NCBI GenBank assembly: GCA_005217565.1 | Contig: SJCO01000017.1 | Location: forward strand, 1 to 64,000 | Length of the DNA stretch: 64,000 nucleotides | Direction: 5' to 3' | Source: Puteibacter caeruleilacunae | GTDB lineage: Bacteria > Bacteroidota > Bacteroidia > Bacteroidales > Prolixibacteraceae | The notes under the pieces: model-generated | Databases searched by the model: none | The model's input: the letters and a program-made list of their open reading frames with translations, nothing else | Told to the model about the DNA's origin: nothing | Part shown: in pieces, positions 44,058 to 53,948 of the stretch | Numbering within the stretch: position 1 is the first letter of the stretch | Layout of the letters: every line of letters starts with the position of its first letter | Position numbers and translations under genes: made by a program

Positions 44058-47000
44058 ATGAGATTTATTAAAAAGAGTATTCGGGCAGTCATTTTATTGT
44101 TGTTGGTATTTGTTGTGTGGGAGGCCTATGTATTGTTTGTTGCTCCCACGCGTATTGCAATAGTTTCATTTCCTGGTTTTATGACCGAGAAAATGGAGCG
44201 GGCCAATACAAATTCCTGGGTGAAGTTAGATGCGCTGGAATTATCAGAGTTAGATCAGTTGGATAAATATCCATTGGCATTGGTAAGAGGACATGGTATC
44301 AGGATAAGTGCGGAACAGCTTAGTTTTATAAGGAAAGCCATGGATCAGGGAACAAAGGTTTATGTGGCTGATGTAACTAATCCAGAATATGATCTTACTA
44401 ATATTCAGGGGAAAGAGTTAGATTATATCTCTGAATTAATGGAGAATAAAGGCGCAAGGAATTACCGTAGTTTATTTAATTATTCCAGAACAATAATTGA
44501 TGGGAAGCAAGTTTTTTTGGAACCATATGATGATGCAGTGATTATCCCAGATGATTTCTTGTTTCATTTGGACGAAGATTTAACTTTTGCAGAAGTAAAA
44601 GAATACGAAAAATATTACCGTGAAAAGGGGCTTTACAAGGAGGGAAGACCTCGGGTGGCTTTGCTTGCTGGAAATATTAATATGCAGAATTCTAACGCAG
44701 AGCACACGGTTAAGTTTATTAACAGTCTTGAAAAAGAGAACTTGAATGTATATCCTATCAGTTCTTTTGGAATCAAAAAGTTAGAAATTCTGGAACAAAT
44801 CAAACCAGATGTTGTACTGTTGCGTCCCCATGGAAGAATGGTTATGGGAGCAAAAGATAAAGCTGTAGCATGGTTGAAAGAACATAATGTTCCTGTGCTT
44901 ACTCCTATTACTGTTTTTGGAGAATATGAACAATGGTTGACAGATCCGCAGGGAATGTATGGAGGTATGATGTCGATGAGTGTTGTGATGCCAGAACTAG
45001 ATGGGGCTGTGGCTCCTTATGCGGTAGTTGCTCAGTATAAGACTGAGTCGGGTAATCTTATTTTTGATGGCATTGACAATCGAGTGGAAAGTATCAGTAA
45101 AATGGCCGCTCAATGGGCTAATTTACGTTTTGCAAATAATAAGGATAAGAAAGTTGCAATTTATTATTTTAAAGGACCTGGGAAAAATGCAATGGTGGCA
45201 TCTGGTTTGGAAGTTATCCCATCGTTATATACTGTTTTAAAGCGACTTCAGAAAGAGGGCTATAACGTGGATGGCTTGCCTGCCACTAAGGAAGCGTTTA
45301 AAGAACTATTGATGAAGAAAGGACCAGTGTTAGGTCCATATGCTCATGGTGCTTTTAGTGATTATTTGCAGCATGGTGATCCAGTGTTGGTTGAAAAAGA
45401 TAAATATGAGGCTTGGTGCCGTAAGGCTATGCCTCAAGATTTATATCAGAGTGTTGTTGATATATATGGTCCTGCTCCCGGAGAGTATATGAGTGTTGAT
45501 AAAGAAGGAAAGGATTATATAGCAGTTACATGTGTTAAGTTTGGTAATGTTTGTCTGTTGCCTCAGCCTTTACCTGGTATTGGAGATGATACCCAACAAC
45601 TGGTACATGGCGCAAAAACAGCACCACCGCACACTTATATTGCGTCCTATTTGTGGACGAGGTTTGGATTTAATGTTGATGCAATTTTTCACTTTGGGAC
45701 ACATGGTAGTTTGGAGTTTACACCTGGTAAACAAGTGGCGTTATCGGACTATGACTGGGCTGATAGATTAATTGGAACGACACCTCATTTCTATAATTAT
45801 ACAATTAACAATATTGGAGAGGGAATAATTGCTAAACGTCGAACATATGCAACATTGTTGACTTACCTTACTCCTCCGTTTATGAAGAGTGGATTGAATA
45901 AGGATTTAGAAGCTTTGCATAACAAAATGGATAAGTATAACAGCTTACCAGGAGGACCTGTTCGAGAACAGTATGCTATTAGTGTGAAAGAGTTAGTTGA
46001 AAAGCTGAATATTCATAAGGCACTGAATCTTGATTCTACCAAACGATTTACCAATGATGATGTTCATCAGGTGCACGAGTATCTTGAAGAAATAGAACAG
46101 GAAAAAGTTACTGCAGGATTATATACACTAGGTGTACCTTATACTGATGATAAGTTGAATAACTCGGCAAGACTGATGTCGCTTGATCAGATTGCATTTT
46201 CTATGGCTGAACTTGATTATCTGAAAAAGAAGATTTCATTACAGCAGTATCAGGATGCAATGTTTGTATCTAAACGATATCGTCCGGTAGCACAACGAAT
46301 TGTTAATAGATTGTTGAATGGAGCAAAAGCTCAGCCCGAATTGTCTCGATTGATCTCCGTAAAGGAACTTGAAAGAGCACATCAATGGGAAATTGATAAT
46401 AAGGATGTTGATTTGATGGCATTGATGATGAGTCGTGCTGGTAGTAAAAAAATGAAGTCGCAGTCGGTTGATGAGTCGAAGCTCCCATCGTTAATCGTCA
46501 AACTATGCAGTGATGAAAAGAACAAGGCATACATTGAAAGGTTGAAATCGGATAAAACTTTTGCGAAGTCTTCCAGGATGCTAGACGAGGCAAAAAGAAA
46601 GAAGGCGATTAAAATGGCCGAAAAAATGAAACGAATTGCTCCAGAGATGTATGAAGCTGTTTCAATTGTTAAACAGCCCGATATGTTAGCGTTGTTAGCG
46701 CTAATGCAAGATAGTTTGCTGAGAATAAAAACATTTGAATTGATTAACGATGAGAATCTAGCTCAGAAGATTGAAGAAAAACATATAGAGAGTTTAAAAG
46801 AGAAGGCCAGAAAATGTGATGACGAAAAGACAGTTGAATGGATCACGCTTGCTATGGCGAATAAAGTTGACGGAAAGGTTCAGAATGCTTCGTTGGAAGA
46901 GTTGAACAAAGGATCGAGTCTATTGGAATTTGTACAGAAAAATACGGAGTGTTTATCTTATTGTAAGCATAAGATTTTTACCTCACAAAAGGCAAAAAAG

Positions 47001-48755
47001 GATAGCTGGAATAATAGCATCGCTCAAGCGATAAAAGATATTACAGACGCTGTTGCCATCAAAGAAAAAAGCGTTGCGCGTTATGCTAAAACAGTTTTAA
47101 AACTAGAAGAGGCAATTCTGAATGTTCAGAAGAATAAAAATAATCTGGCTATAAGTTCAGAAAAAGAATTAATGTCAATAATTAATGCGCTTAATGGAGG
47201 TTATACAGCACCTTCATCGGGAGGAGATCCAATTGTGAATCCTGCGGCTTTACCTACAGGGAGGAATATGTATTCGGTAGATGCCGAACGTACGCCGTCG
47301 GATGAAGCGTGGGAAGTAGGTAAGCGATTGGCCAGGTCATTATTGGCTAAGGAGCTGGAATTGAAAGGACATTATCCTAAAAAGGTTAGTTTTACACTCT
47401 GGTCGAGTAACTTTATTTCTACCGAAGGGGCTACAATAGCACAAATTTTATACCTATTGGGAGTTGAACCTGTACGGGATGGTTTTGGTACGGTACGTAA
47501 CTTAAGGATTATTCCGATGGAACAGCTTAACAGACCTAGGGTTGATGTATTGATACAAACATCAGGGCAATTGCGTGATATTGCAGCTTCTCGTTTGGAT
47601 CTGATAAACAAGGCTGTAATGTTGGCAGCTGAAGCCAATGACAATGATAGTTTGAACTTTGTTAAAAGAGGATTAGTAAATGCCGAAAAGTTCCTGTTGG
47701 AAAAAGGATATTCTCCATTGGATGCGCGGAAGTTTTCTGCGAAGCGGATTTTTGGAGGTGTAAACGGGAATTATGGTACCGGAATAACAGGATTGGTTGA
47801 AAAAGGTGATGCCTGGGATAATGAAGAACAAATAGCACGTCAGTATATTAACAATATGGGGGCGATTTATGAAAGTGGAGAGAACTGGGGAGTATTTAAA
47901 CAGGGCATTTTCGAAGCCGCAATGCAAAATACCGAAACAGTGGTTCAGCCTCGTTCAAGTAATACTTGGGGACCATTAAGTCTTGATCATGTCTATGAGT
48001 TTATGGGGGGCTTAAATTTGGCTGTAAGAAATGTAACAGGTAATGATCCTACTGCTTATTTTAATGATTTCAGAAATGTTAATCGTCCTAAGATGCAGGA
48101 GCTTAAGGAAGCGATTGGCGTAGAGACAAATTCTACAGTGTTTAACCCTAAGTATGTAAAAGAATTGCTTAAAGGAGAGGCTTCAGCAATGAGTACATTC
48201 GCTGAAACTTTCCGAAATACTTATGGTTGGAATGTGATGAAGCCAGCCGCTATTGACGATTATATCTGGAATAATTATTACGAGGTATTTGTAAAGGATA
48301 AGTGGAAGCTGAATGTCAGACAACGGTTTGAAGAAGAGAATCCATATGCTTTGCAGGAAATGACATCGGTGATGCTTGAGACTGCTCGTAAGGGGTATTG
48401 GGATGCAACAAATGAACAGCTTAAAGTATTGGCTCAAACTCATGCAGAGTTAATTCGTGATTACAAAGCCGGATGCAGCGGGTTTGTTTGTGATAATGCA
48501 AAGTTGAAAGATTTTATCGCGAAAAAGTTATCACCAGAAGAGGCTTCAGCCTATAAAAACGCTATTAGTAGTATCCGAAATGTGGCTTTCGATTCTGATC
48601 AGAAAAATGTGGTGCTTAAAAAGAGTGAAGAGCAAAAGAGAAGTTCTAAGAACGAAAAAGGACAAGAAAAAGATAGCTATACCTGGATGATTATCTTAGG
48701 TTGTGTGCTATTGTTGGGAATCTTTTTCGTTGTAAAGTCAAGATCTTACAAATAG
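44058..48755 (+). CDS. hmuS: HmuS: CobN-like chelatase of the haem operon
   Basis: The 1565-aa protein is homologous to CobN/BchH large chelatase subunits. It is anchored by an N-terminal helix (residues 9-26) and has a C-terminal helix (about 1538-1556, WMIILGCVLLLGIFFVV). CobN-like blocks include FHFGTHGSLEFTPGKQVALSDYDW, LPTGRNMYSVD, RLARSLLAKEL and VNGNYGTGITGLVEKGDAWDN. CobS/CobT-type ATPase subunits are absent. In Bacteroides, HmuS is reported to remove iron from haem (reverse chelation) rather than insert cobalt, fitting its place after hmuRY. It would act at the inner membrane facing the periplasm. Confidence 0.9.
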   Translation: MRFIKKSIRAVILLLLVFVVWEAYVLFVAPTRIAIVSFPGFMTEKMERANTNSWVKLDALELSELDQLDKYPLALVRGHGIRISAEQLSFIRKAMDQGTKVYVADVTNPEYDLTNIQGKELDYISELMENKGARNYRSLFNYSRTIIDGKQVFLEPYDDAVIIPDDFLFHLDEDLTFAEVKEYEKYYREKGLYKEGRPRVALLAGNINMQNSNAEHTVKFINSLEKENLNVYPISSFGIKKLEILEQIKPDVVLLRPHGRMVMGAKDKAVAWLKEHNVPVLTPITVFGEYEQWLTDPQGMYGGMMSMSVVMPELDGAVAPYAVVAQYKTESGNLIFDGIDNRVESISKMAAQWANLRFANNKDKKVAIYYFKGPGKNAMVASGLEVIPSLYTVLKRLQKEGYNVDGLPATKEAFKELLMKKGPVLGPYAHGAFSDYLQHGDPVLVEKDKYEAWCRKAMPQDLYQSVVDIYGPAPGEYMSVDKEGKDYIAVTCVKFGNVCLLPQPLPGIGDDTQQLVHGAKTAPPHTYIASYLWTRFGFNVDAIFHFGTHGSLEFTPGKQVALSDYDWADRLIGTTPHFYNYTINNIGEGIIAKRRTYATLLTYLTPPFMKSGLNKDLEALHNKMDKYNSLPGGPVREQYAISVKELVEKLNIHKALNLDSTKRFTNDDVHQVHEYLEEIEQEKVTAGLYTLGVPYTDDKLNNSARLMSLDQIAFSMAELDYLKKKISLQQYQDAMFVSKRYRPVAQRIVNRLLNGAKAQPELSRLISVKELERAHQWEIDNKDVDLMALMMSRAGSKKMKSQSVDESKLPSLIVKLCSDEKNKAYIERLKSDKTFAKSSRMLDEAKRKKAIKMAEKMKRIAPEMYEAVSIVKQPDMLALLALMQDSLLRIKTFELINDENLAQKIEEKHIESLKEKARKCDDEKTVEWITLAMANKVDGKVQNASLEELNKGSSLLEFVQKNTECLSYCKHKIFTSQKAKKDSWNNSIAQAIKDITDAVAIKEKSVARYAKTVLKLEEAILNVQKNKNNLAISSEKELMSIINALNGGYTAPSSGGDPIVNPAALPTGRNMYSVDAERTPSDEAWEVGKRLARSLLAKELELKGHYPKKVSFTLWSSNFISTEGATIAQILYLLGVEPVRDGFGTVRNLRIIPMEQLNRPRVDVLIQTSGQLRDIAASRLDLINKAVMLAAEANDNDSLNFVKRGLVNAEKFLLEKGYSPLDARKFSAKRIFGGVNGNYGTGITGLVEKGDAWDNEEQIARQYINNMGAIYESGENWGVFKQGIFEAAMQNTETVVQPRSSNTWGPLSLDHVYEFMGGLNLAVRNVTGNDPTAYFNDFRNVNRPKMQELKEAIGVETNSTVFNPKYVKELLKGEASAMSTFAETFRNTYGWNVMKPAAIDDYIWNNYYEVFVKDKWKLNVRQRFEEENPYALQEMTSVMLETARKGYWDATNEQLKVLAQTHAELIRDYKAGCSGFVCDNAKLKDFIAKKLSPEEASAYKNAISSIRNVAFDSDQKNVVLKKSEEQKRSSKNEKGQEKDSYTWMIILGCVLLLGIFFVVKSRSYK

Positions 48756-48773
48756 TTAAATAATGGAATATGA

Positions 48774-48816
48774 TAATCTGCAGGTACAGTCCTTTTAACC
48801 GGTGCTTGCAGATTTA
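48774..48816 (+). other. Intercistronic hairpin after hmuS
   Basis: AATCTGCA pairs with TGCAGATT across a partly complementary interior. There is no strong T run, so it may be an mRNA-stability or attenuation element between hmuS and the membrane genes. Confidence 0.4.
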
Positions 48817-48833
48817 ATAGAACAATAAAATAT

Positions 48834-49238
48834 ATGAATATGGATAATCGAATATTTCGCATTACAATTTTGTGGATATTAATATTGATTGGTCTGATTT
48901 ATCATACCATACTGCATTTGACACCGGCCTTTTATGGAATTGATATTGTTAAGCATAATGCCACCGGACAGATGCCGTTAAGTATGATTATTACCTTTGG
49001 ATTGACTTATGTGATTCCTGTTATAGCAATAGTTGTCATTAATTATTTATACCTGAAAGTGGCATGGAAAATTAGTTTCATTTTAGCTGTATGGGTGCTA
49101 TTGATAAATACTGGACATATGTCTGAATTATTTATAGCTACCAGACATGATCCAACTCAATTATTCGTCTTGATTCCGGAATTATTGCTTGCTATTTTGT
49201 TGGTTGCTGATTCCTGGAAACTGCGAAAATGCCTGTAA
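48834..49238 (+). CDS. Small four-helix membrane protein of the hmu operon
   Basis: The 134-aa protein has four hydrophobic segments (roughly residues 9-27, 49-70, 76-94 and 108-126) and little outside the membrane. I do not recognise a named domain. It lies between hmuS and another membrane gene in the position of hmuT-like genes, and may be part of the inner-membrane complex with the ExbB-like and DUF2149 proteins. Two Met codons (1 and 3) are possible starts. Confidence 0.7.
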   Translation: MNMDNRIFRITILWILILIGLIYHTILHLTPAFYGIDIVKHNATGQMPLSMIITFGLTYVIPVIAIVVINYLYLKVAWKISFILAVWVLLINTGHMSELFIATRHDPTQLFVLIPELLLAILLVADSWKLRKCL

Positions 49239-49258
49239 CTGACTGTATTTAATTGCGT

Positions 49259-49954
49259 ATGGAACATATTTTGCAAATAATAGTTTTTTTAACACTCATT
49301 AAATACTGTACGAAGGCAGGGCTATTTGAGCATCGTATGGGAATGGTTGCTTATGCACTCTTTGTAGGAGTTGTTGCTGTGGTGCTTTTCCCGTATGTCT
49401 TAAAAACGAATAGCGATATATTTCAGCAGCTTCTGTCAAGGAAAAATGATATATCTAATATCGCCGTTTTGATAACCATTGAAGCGATTTCGGGCATGTT
49501 GATTAGCATCGGTATGCTTGGAGATTTGTTTTCTGGTAAAAAACGACGCCAACAAAAGATCGTGATGCTTACTCCTGGGGTAATGATTGTAGGGGCAGTG
49601 TTTTTTCTTGAATTGGAATTGATGAGATATTTGGCAGGAGCAGACTTTGTTATGGTAAGAATTGTTTGTGCCGCTGCCTTGATTGTGGGTGTGTATTTGT
49701 TTTCCTGGATCTTACGGAAGGTGCTTCGGGATAGAGAAATACGTTTTGAATTGAAATTTTTAACCAATCTGTTGCTATTGTTTTTGGCAATTGTACTCAA
49801 TGCCGGAATTGCCGACTATAATCAGAGTAATTATCAGGCAAAACCGGAATTGACTAAGATGCTGGTGTTTATGGCAATTGTTGCAGGTGGTTTCATAATT
49901 GGGTATATATTATTTATTAAAAGAAAGATATTTAAAAAGCGAAGATTGAAGTAG
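49259..49954 (+). CDS. Polytopic membrane protein of the hmu operon (HmuT-like?)
   Basis: The 231-aa protein has about six hydrophobic segments (e.g. MVAYALFVGVVAVVLFPYVL, TPGVMIVGAVFFLELELM, FLTNLLLLFLAIVLNAGIA) and a highly basic C-terminal tail (KRKIFKKRRLK). No named domain was recognised. ATG 49259 is used instead of TTG 49253. By position it could correspond to hmuT, though two small membrane genes occupy the place where one is usual, so symbols are left off. Confidence 0.72.
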   Translation: MEHILQIIVFLTLIKYCTKAGLFEHRMGMVAYALFVGVVAVVLFPYVLKTNSDIFQQLLSRKNDISNIAVLITIEAISGMLISIGMLGDLFSGKKRRQQKIVMLTPGVMIVGAVFFLELELMRYLAGADFVMVRIVCAAALIVGVYLFSWILRKVLRDREIRFELKFLTNLLLLFLAIVLNAGIADYNQSNYQAKPELTKMLVFMAIVAGGFIIGYILFIKRKIFKKRRLK

Positions 49955-50018
49955 ATTATATCGATTTAAAATATGATTTTACTTCCAATCACCATCATTT
50001 CAAAATTTATAACTTATT

Positions 50019-50642
50019 ATGGATATTATTACAAACACATTATACTGGCTTTCAACAGGATTATTGGTTCCTGTGATTGTGCTTTTATTGATTTTCTTTG
50101 TTAAGGCGCTCTTTTTAGGAGGTAGCTTTTATGGGCAGTTTATCAACCGAAATAAAACCAATCATGAAATTAAAAAGTTGATTAATACCAGTGGGTCAGT
50201 TGAGGTTGATATGACACAATTTTCAAAGAAGCAATGTGAAGAAAATGAATTGATACAAACCATTGGCGATTTGCAACAGAAAGATTGTAATCAGGCTTAC
50301 TTAAATAAATTAATTGGAGATTATGAAATTATAGCTGACAGGGATTTGGGAAAATCCAAAACACTGACAAAGCTGGGGCCTATGTTGGGTTTAATGGGAA
50401 CACTTATCCCAATGGGACCAGCTTTAGTTGGTTTGGCTACAGGTGATGTTTCATCCATGGCCAGTAATATGCAGGTGGCCTTCGCTACAACTGTAATTGG
50501 TATATTTATTGGAGCTGTCGGTTTTATTACTTTGCAAATCAAACAGCGTTGGTATGCTGATGATATGAATACGCTGGAGTTTATGGTCGATACTATCATC
50601 GAAAATCGCTTTAGTGAGTCAAAAGAAAGTCCAATTAAGTAG
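50019..50642 (+). CDS. MotA/TolQ/ExbB-like proton channel protein (HmuU-like)
   Basis: The 207-aa protein has three membrane segments: one at the N-terminus (residues 12-33), and a C-terminal pair including GPMLGLMGTLIPMGPALVGLATGD and MQVAFATTVIGIFIGAVGFITLQI. These are the ExbB/TolQ signature helices. It is followed 9 nt later by a DUF2149 gene. Such a pair resembles ExbB with an ExbD-like partner, so it may power HmuS or the receptor using the proton gradient. Confidence 0.88.
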   Translation: MDIITNTLYWLSTGLLVPVIVLLLIFFVKALFLGGSFYGQFINRNKTNHEIKKLINTSGSVEVDMTQFSKKQCEENELIQTIGDLQQKDCNQAYLNKLIGDYEIIADRDLGKSKTLTKLGPMLGLMGTLIPMGPALVGLATGDVSSMASNMQVAFATTVIGIFIGAVGFITLQIKQRWYADDMNTLEFMVDTIIENRFSESKESPIK

Positions 50643-50651
50643 AGCAAGAGA

Positions 50652-50981
50652 ATGAAACGAAAAAGAAAACTTCTTACGAGTACAGAGGACAATGATCCAT
50701 TGTCGGTGTTGACCAATCTTTTTGATGTATCAATGGTATTTGCCGTTGCTCTAATGGTAGCATTAGTTGCCAGATACAAGATGAATGAGATGTTCTCAAA
50801 GGATGATTTTACAATGGTTAAGAATCCTGGTTCGCAGCAAATGGAAATTATAACCAAGAGAGGGGAGAAAATTGAAACCTATAAAGCCTCAAATGAGAGT
50901 AGTGAAACAGGTAACAGAGGAAAACGTGTTGGTGTTGCCTATCAAATGGAAAATGGTGAAATTATCTATGTTCCAGAGTAG
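50652..50981 (+). CDS. DUF2149 protein (HmuV-like, ExbD-like partner)
   Basis: The 109-aa protein has one N-terminal membrane helix (about residues 24-43, FDVSMVFAVALMVALVARYK) preceded by basic residues and DNDPLSVLTNLFDVSMVFA, the DUF2149 signature. The C-terminal half is a soluble periplasmic part with VAYQMENGEIIYVPE. Its topology matches ExbD/TolR, and it follows the MotA/ExbB-like gene by 9 nt, so the two probably form one energising complex. It is the last gene of the hmu operon. Confidence 0.87.
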   Translation: MKRKRKLLTSTEDNDPLSVLTNLFDVSMVFAVALMVALVARYKMNEMFSKDDFTMVKNPGSQQMEIITKRGEKIETYKASNESSETGNRGKRVGVAYQMENGEIIYVPE

Positions 50982-51129
50982 TTAGGTTAAAAAGGAGAAT
51001 GAAGGGATAGGTGGGCTGATTCACTAATTGTGATGATTGGTATTTGATTGTTGTTTTGTGTGGTGTTTGATACTAGAGAACTATAGGTATTGGTTGCGTT
51101 GTTATGGTTTGAAATCCTAATAAATAGGT

Positions 51130-51161
51130 ATTGATGGTAAGTTGAAGAACTATTATTTTTG
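51130..51161 (+). promoter_or_regulatory. Promoter of the second uptake locus
   Basis: TATTTTTG at 51154-51161 matches the -7 consensus, with TTG at 51131-51133 about 20 bases upstream. It implies that the TonB-DUF4876 genes are transcribed separately from hmu. The in-frame TTG at 51159 lies inside the -7 element and cannot be the start codon. Confidence 0.5.
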
Positions 51162-51176
51162 CGCAGTAAATACTTT

Positions 51177-53837
51177 ATGCGTTCTGTAATGGGGGAGATT
51201 AGGAAGAAACTATTGTGGTTATTTGTTCTCATCTTGAATTCTGCGTGTTTATTGGGGCAACAATATTCCGTTTCAGGTAAAGTGACGAATGACAAAGGTA
51301 TATCTGTGTCATTTGCTGCGATTCAGGTAAAAGGGACAAATATATTTACTTATACCGATGAAAAGGGATTATTTCGTTTAGATGTTGCCAAAGGAGATCT
51401 GATTCTGGAAATTACTTCGCTTGGCTTTAGGGCTGCGGAAAAGGTTCTGGAGATCAAAGAGAATATTGATGATCTGGAATTGATTCTTAAAACAGAATCA
51501 TTGCATCTGGATGAGGTGGAGATTACTGCGAAATCAGTTGTTAGTGATGAAGGAACCAGTACTTATAAAATAGGTAATCAGGCTATCGAGCAGATTCAGG
51601 CAATGAGTTTAGGAGATATATTGAATCTGTTACCGGGACAAAAGGTGGTTCCTCCTAATATGAATAAGGTACAACAGGCTAATCTGAGAACTGCATCTCC
51701 ATCTGATGCAAATTCGTTTGGAACTGCAGTGGTTATTGATGGTGTTGCATTAAATAATGATGCGAATCTTCAGGCAAAGAGCCCAGGGACATCTTTTGGC
51801 GGAGGAATGGCTACTCCTGCTCAAGGAGTCGATTTAAGGGCTATAACAGCTTCTTCCATTGAGTCTGTTGAAATAATTACGGGTGTGCCTTCCGCGAGAT
51901 ATGGAAATATTACATCGGGTGCAATCATAGTGAATAAGAAAAAAGGGAAATCACCTCTTTATGTTGGTTCTAATTTAACCTCAACATCATATCAGGGAAG
52001 TTTTACTAAAGGATTTAACCTTCCAGGCAACAAAGGAATATTAAATACGAATGTTGCTTATACCTATTCAAATGCGAGTACTGTGGATCGAACAACCTTC
52101 TACAATAATGTTGATCTTGGGTTAACCTGGACTTGTTCAGTGAGAGATGATATTAAGTGGAATAATACAACTTCGTTTTCCTTTGGGTTATCAGATGATG
52201 GACATCGTCAAGATCCAGATGAAATATATCGTTATACATCCGATGTTAAGAATCAAAGTTATCGTTTGTCATTAAATGGTTTTGCAGACGTGCTTGGAAA
52301 ACTTTCTTATGCTGTTAGTGGTAGCATTACGAATCAAAGTTCTTATTTTTATAATACAGGGGTTAATGGTCCTGTACCTATAGTGGAAGGATTGGAATCG
52401 GGGACTTATTTTACAGGCTACACAAAATCTATCTATACACAGATAACAGATATTAAAGGATTGCCAATGAGTTTTGACTGGAGTGTCTATGTTTCACAAA
52501 ACCTAATGCCCGGAAAATTTAGAATCTCTTTTGATACAGGAGCACAGTATAGCTACAGTAAGAATAAAGGGAAAGGACGTGTAATTTCTGGAGGTGTATC
52601 TTTACCTGCTGGAGTAGCAGGAAGTCGTTCTGCTAAATTTCATGATATTCCAGCCTCGCAGAATTTGTCGTTATGGCATGAGAGTGATCTTAGCCTGACA
52701 CACAATGATCTGATCTATAATGCTCGTTTTGGATTTAGATATGATTATATGAATCGTAGGTATCATCTATTTTCTCCGAGATTATCTGGGGCGGTAAAGT
52801 TCTACGATTTGTTGAGAATTCGTGGAGCCTGGGGACTTTCCTATAAGGCTCCAGCAATGATTCAGCTTTATCCTGGCCCGGTGTACCAAGACTATACTAA
52901 CATGAGTTACTATGCTCCTAATCCATTGGAGAGATTGGCCATTGTTACTACTTATGTGTATGAGGCTGAAAATGATCATTTAAAGCCAAGTAAAGGGAAT
53001 ACGTTGGAATTTGGTATCGACCTGGAAAGTGAAAGTTTAACCTGTAAACTTACTGGATATTATAAGAAATTGACTGGTGGAATATATCATAGTCCTGAAT
53101 TACTCCTGTTGTATCGACAGAATTATCGGATTGTTGACACCCCAGTTGATCAACCACCAATTGTAGAAGAAATTCCAGGTGACATTGATACATTGATTAG
53201 AACAAAGACTATTCCTCGAAATGTCTATTCTGACCGTAGTAGAGGTGTTGAATTGACGATTATTCCAGCTAAGATTAAGCTTACCAATACGCGATTAAAC
53301 TTAACCTTCAGTTACATGAAGACAACTACATTCAATGATGGCCATTATTTGAGAACGTCAAGCTATGTAATCGGAGATACTAAAACAAAATGGGGAGTTT
53401 ATGAGAATAATAAAAAGGATATCTATCTGGGACGCGGAAATCTGACGGTAATACAGCAAATACCTTCCCTTGGATTAATATTTAATCTGACAGCCGAATT
53501 AAATGTTGCTAATTACAGTAAAACCAGACAAGGGAGCTTGTATCCATATGCCTATTATAGTCCTGATGGAGAATATAATTCAATTCCTGAAGAAGAGCAG
53601 GATTCCCCGAAATATGCTGATCTAAAGTTGGCAGATAATACCTATGAGGTTTATGATAAACCTCCGTTTCATACGAACTATCATTTGCAGGTGAGAAAAG
53701 AGACAAAACAAGGACACTCGTTTCGTTTTTTTGCCAATAACGTATTTTGGCATAATCCTGAATATGAGATAAAAGGTAATCGAAGAAGTTTAAATTCAAG
53801 AATTTCTTACGGATTTGGAATGTCATTTAAATTGTAA
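51177..53837 (+). CDS. TonB-dependent receptor with carboxypeptidase-regulatory-like domain
   Basis: The 886-aa outer-membrane receptor begins with a signal sequence (KLLWLFVLILNSACLLGQQ). A CarboxypepD_reg-like domain follows (about residues 25-105, SVSGKVTNDKGISVSFAAIQVKG), then a plug (LGDILNLLPGQKV, IESVEIITGVPSARYGNITSGAIIVNKKKG) and a barrel ending SYGFGMSFKL. Start is ATG 51177 or ATG 51189; the predicted transcription start near 51168 favours either. It is not SusC-like in length and no SusD follows. The following DUF4876 lipoprotein is the likely extracellular partner. The substrate is unknown; haem or iron is suggested by neighbours. Confidence 0.85.
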   Translation: MRSVMGEIRKKLLWLFVLILNSACLLGQQYSVSGKVTNDKGISVSFAAIQVKGTNIFTYTDEKGLFRLDVAKGDLILEITSLGFRAAEKVLEIKENIDDLELILKTESLHLDEVEITAKSVVSDEGTSTYKIGNQAIEQIQAMSLGDILNLLPGQKVVPPNMNKVQQANLRTASPSDANSFGTAVVIDGVALNNDANLQAKSPGTSFGGGMATPAQGVDLRAITASSIESVEIITGVPSARYGNITSGAIIVNKKKGKSPLYVGSNLTSTSYQGSFTKGFNLPGNKGILNTNVAYTYSNASTVDRTTFYNNVDLGLTWTCSVRDDIKWNNTTSFSFGLSDDGHRQDPDEIYRYTSDVKNQSYRLSLNGFADVLGKLSYAVSGSITNQSSYFYNTGVNGPVPIVEGLESGTYFTGYTKSIYTQITDIKGLPMSFDWSVYVSQNLMPGKFRISFDTGAQYSYSKNKGKGRVISGGVSLPAGVAGSRSAKFHDIPASQNLSLWHESDLSLTHNDLIYNARFGFRYDYMNRRYHLFSPRLSGAVKFYDLLRIRGAWGLSYKAPAMIQLYPGPVYQDYTNMSYYAPNPLERLAIVTTYVYEAENDHLKPSKGNTLEFGIDLESESLTCKLTGYYKKLTGGIYHSPELLLLYRQNYRIVDTPVDQPPIVEEIPGDIDTLIRTKTIPRNVYSDRSRGVELTIIPAKIKLTNTRLNLTFSYMKTTTFNDGHYLRTSSYVIGDTKTKWGVYENNKKDIYLGRGNLTVIQQIPSLGLIFNLTAELNVANYSKTRQGSLYPYAYYSPDGEYNSIPEEEQDSPKYADLKLADNTYEVYDKPPFHTNYHLQVRKETKQGHSFRFFANNVFWHNPEYEIKGNRRSLNSRISYGFGMSFKL

Positions 53838-53948
53838 AACTAATAATCCCATTAGAAGCAAATTATTGTTGGCAGCCAGGCATATTTTGAGTTTGCCTTT
53901 CTGTTTTATATGTATAAACTCAATCGTTTTGTTTAATAAAAATTTATT

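Noticed and set aside
44058-48755. Assignment of the large chelatase as CobN for cobalamin synthesis
   Set aside because: No cobS, cobT or other cobalamin genes nearby, both termini carry membrane helices, and hmuR/hmuY precede it; HmuS fits better.
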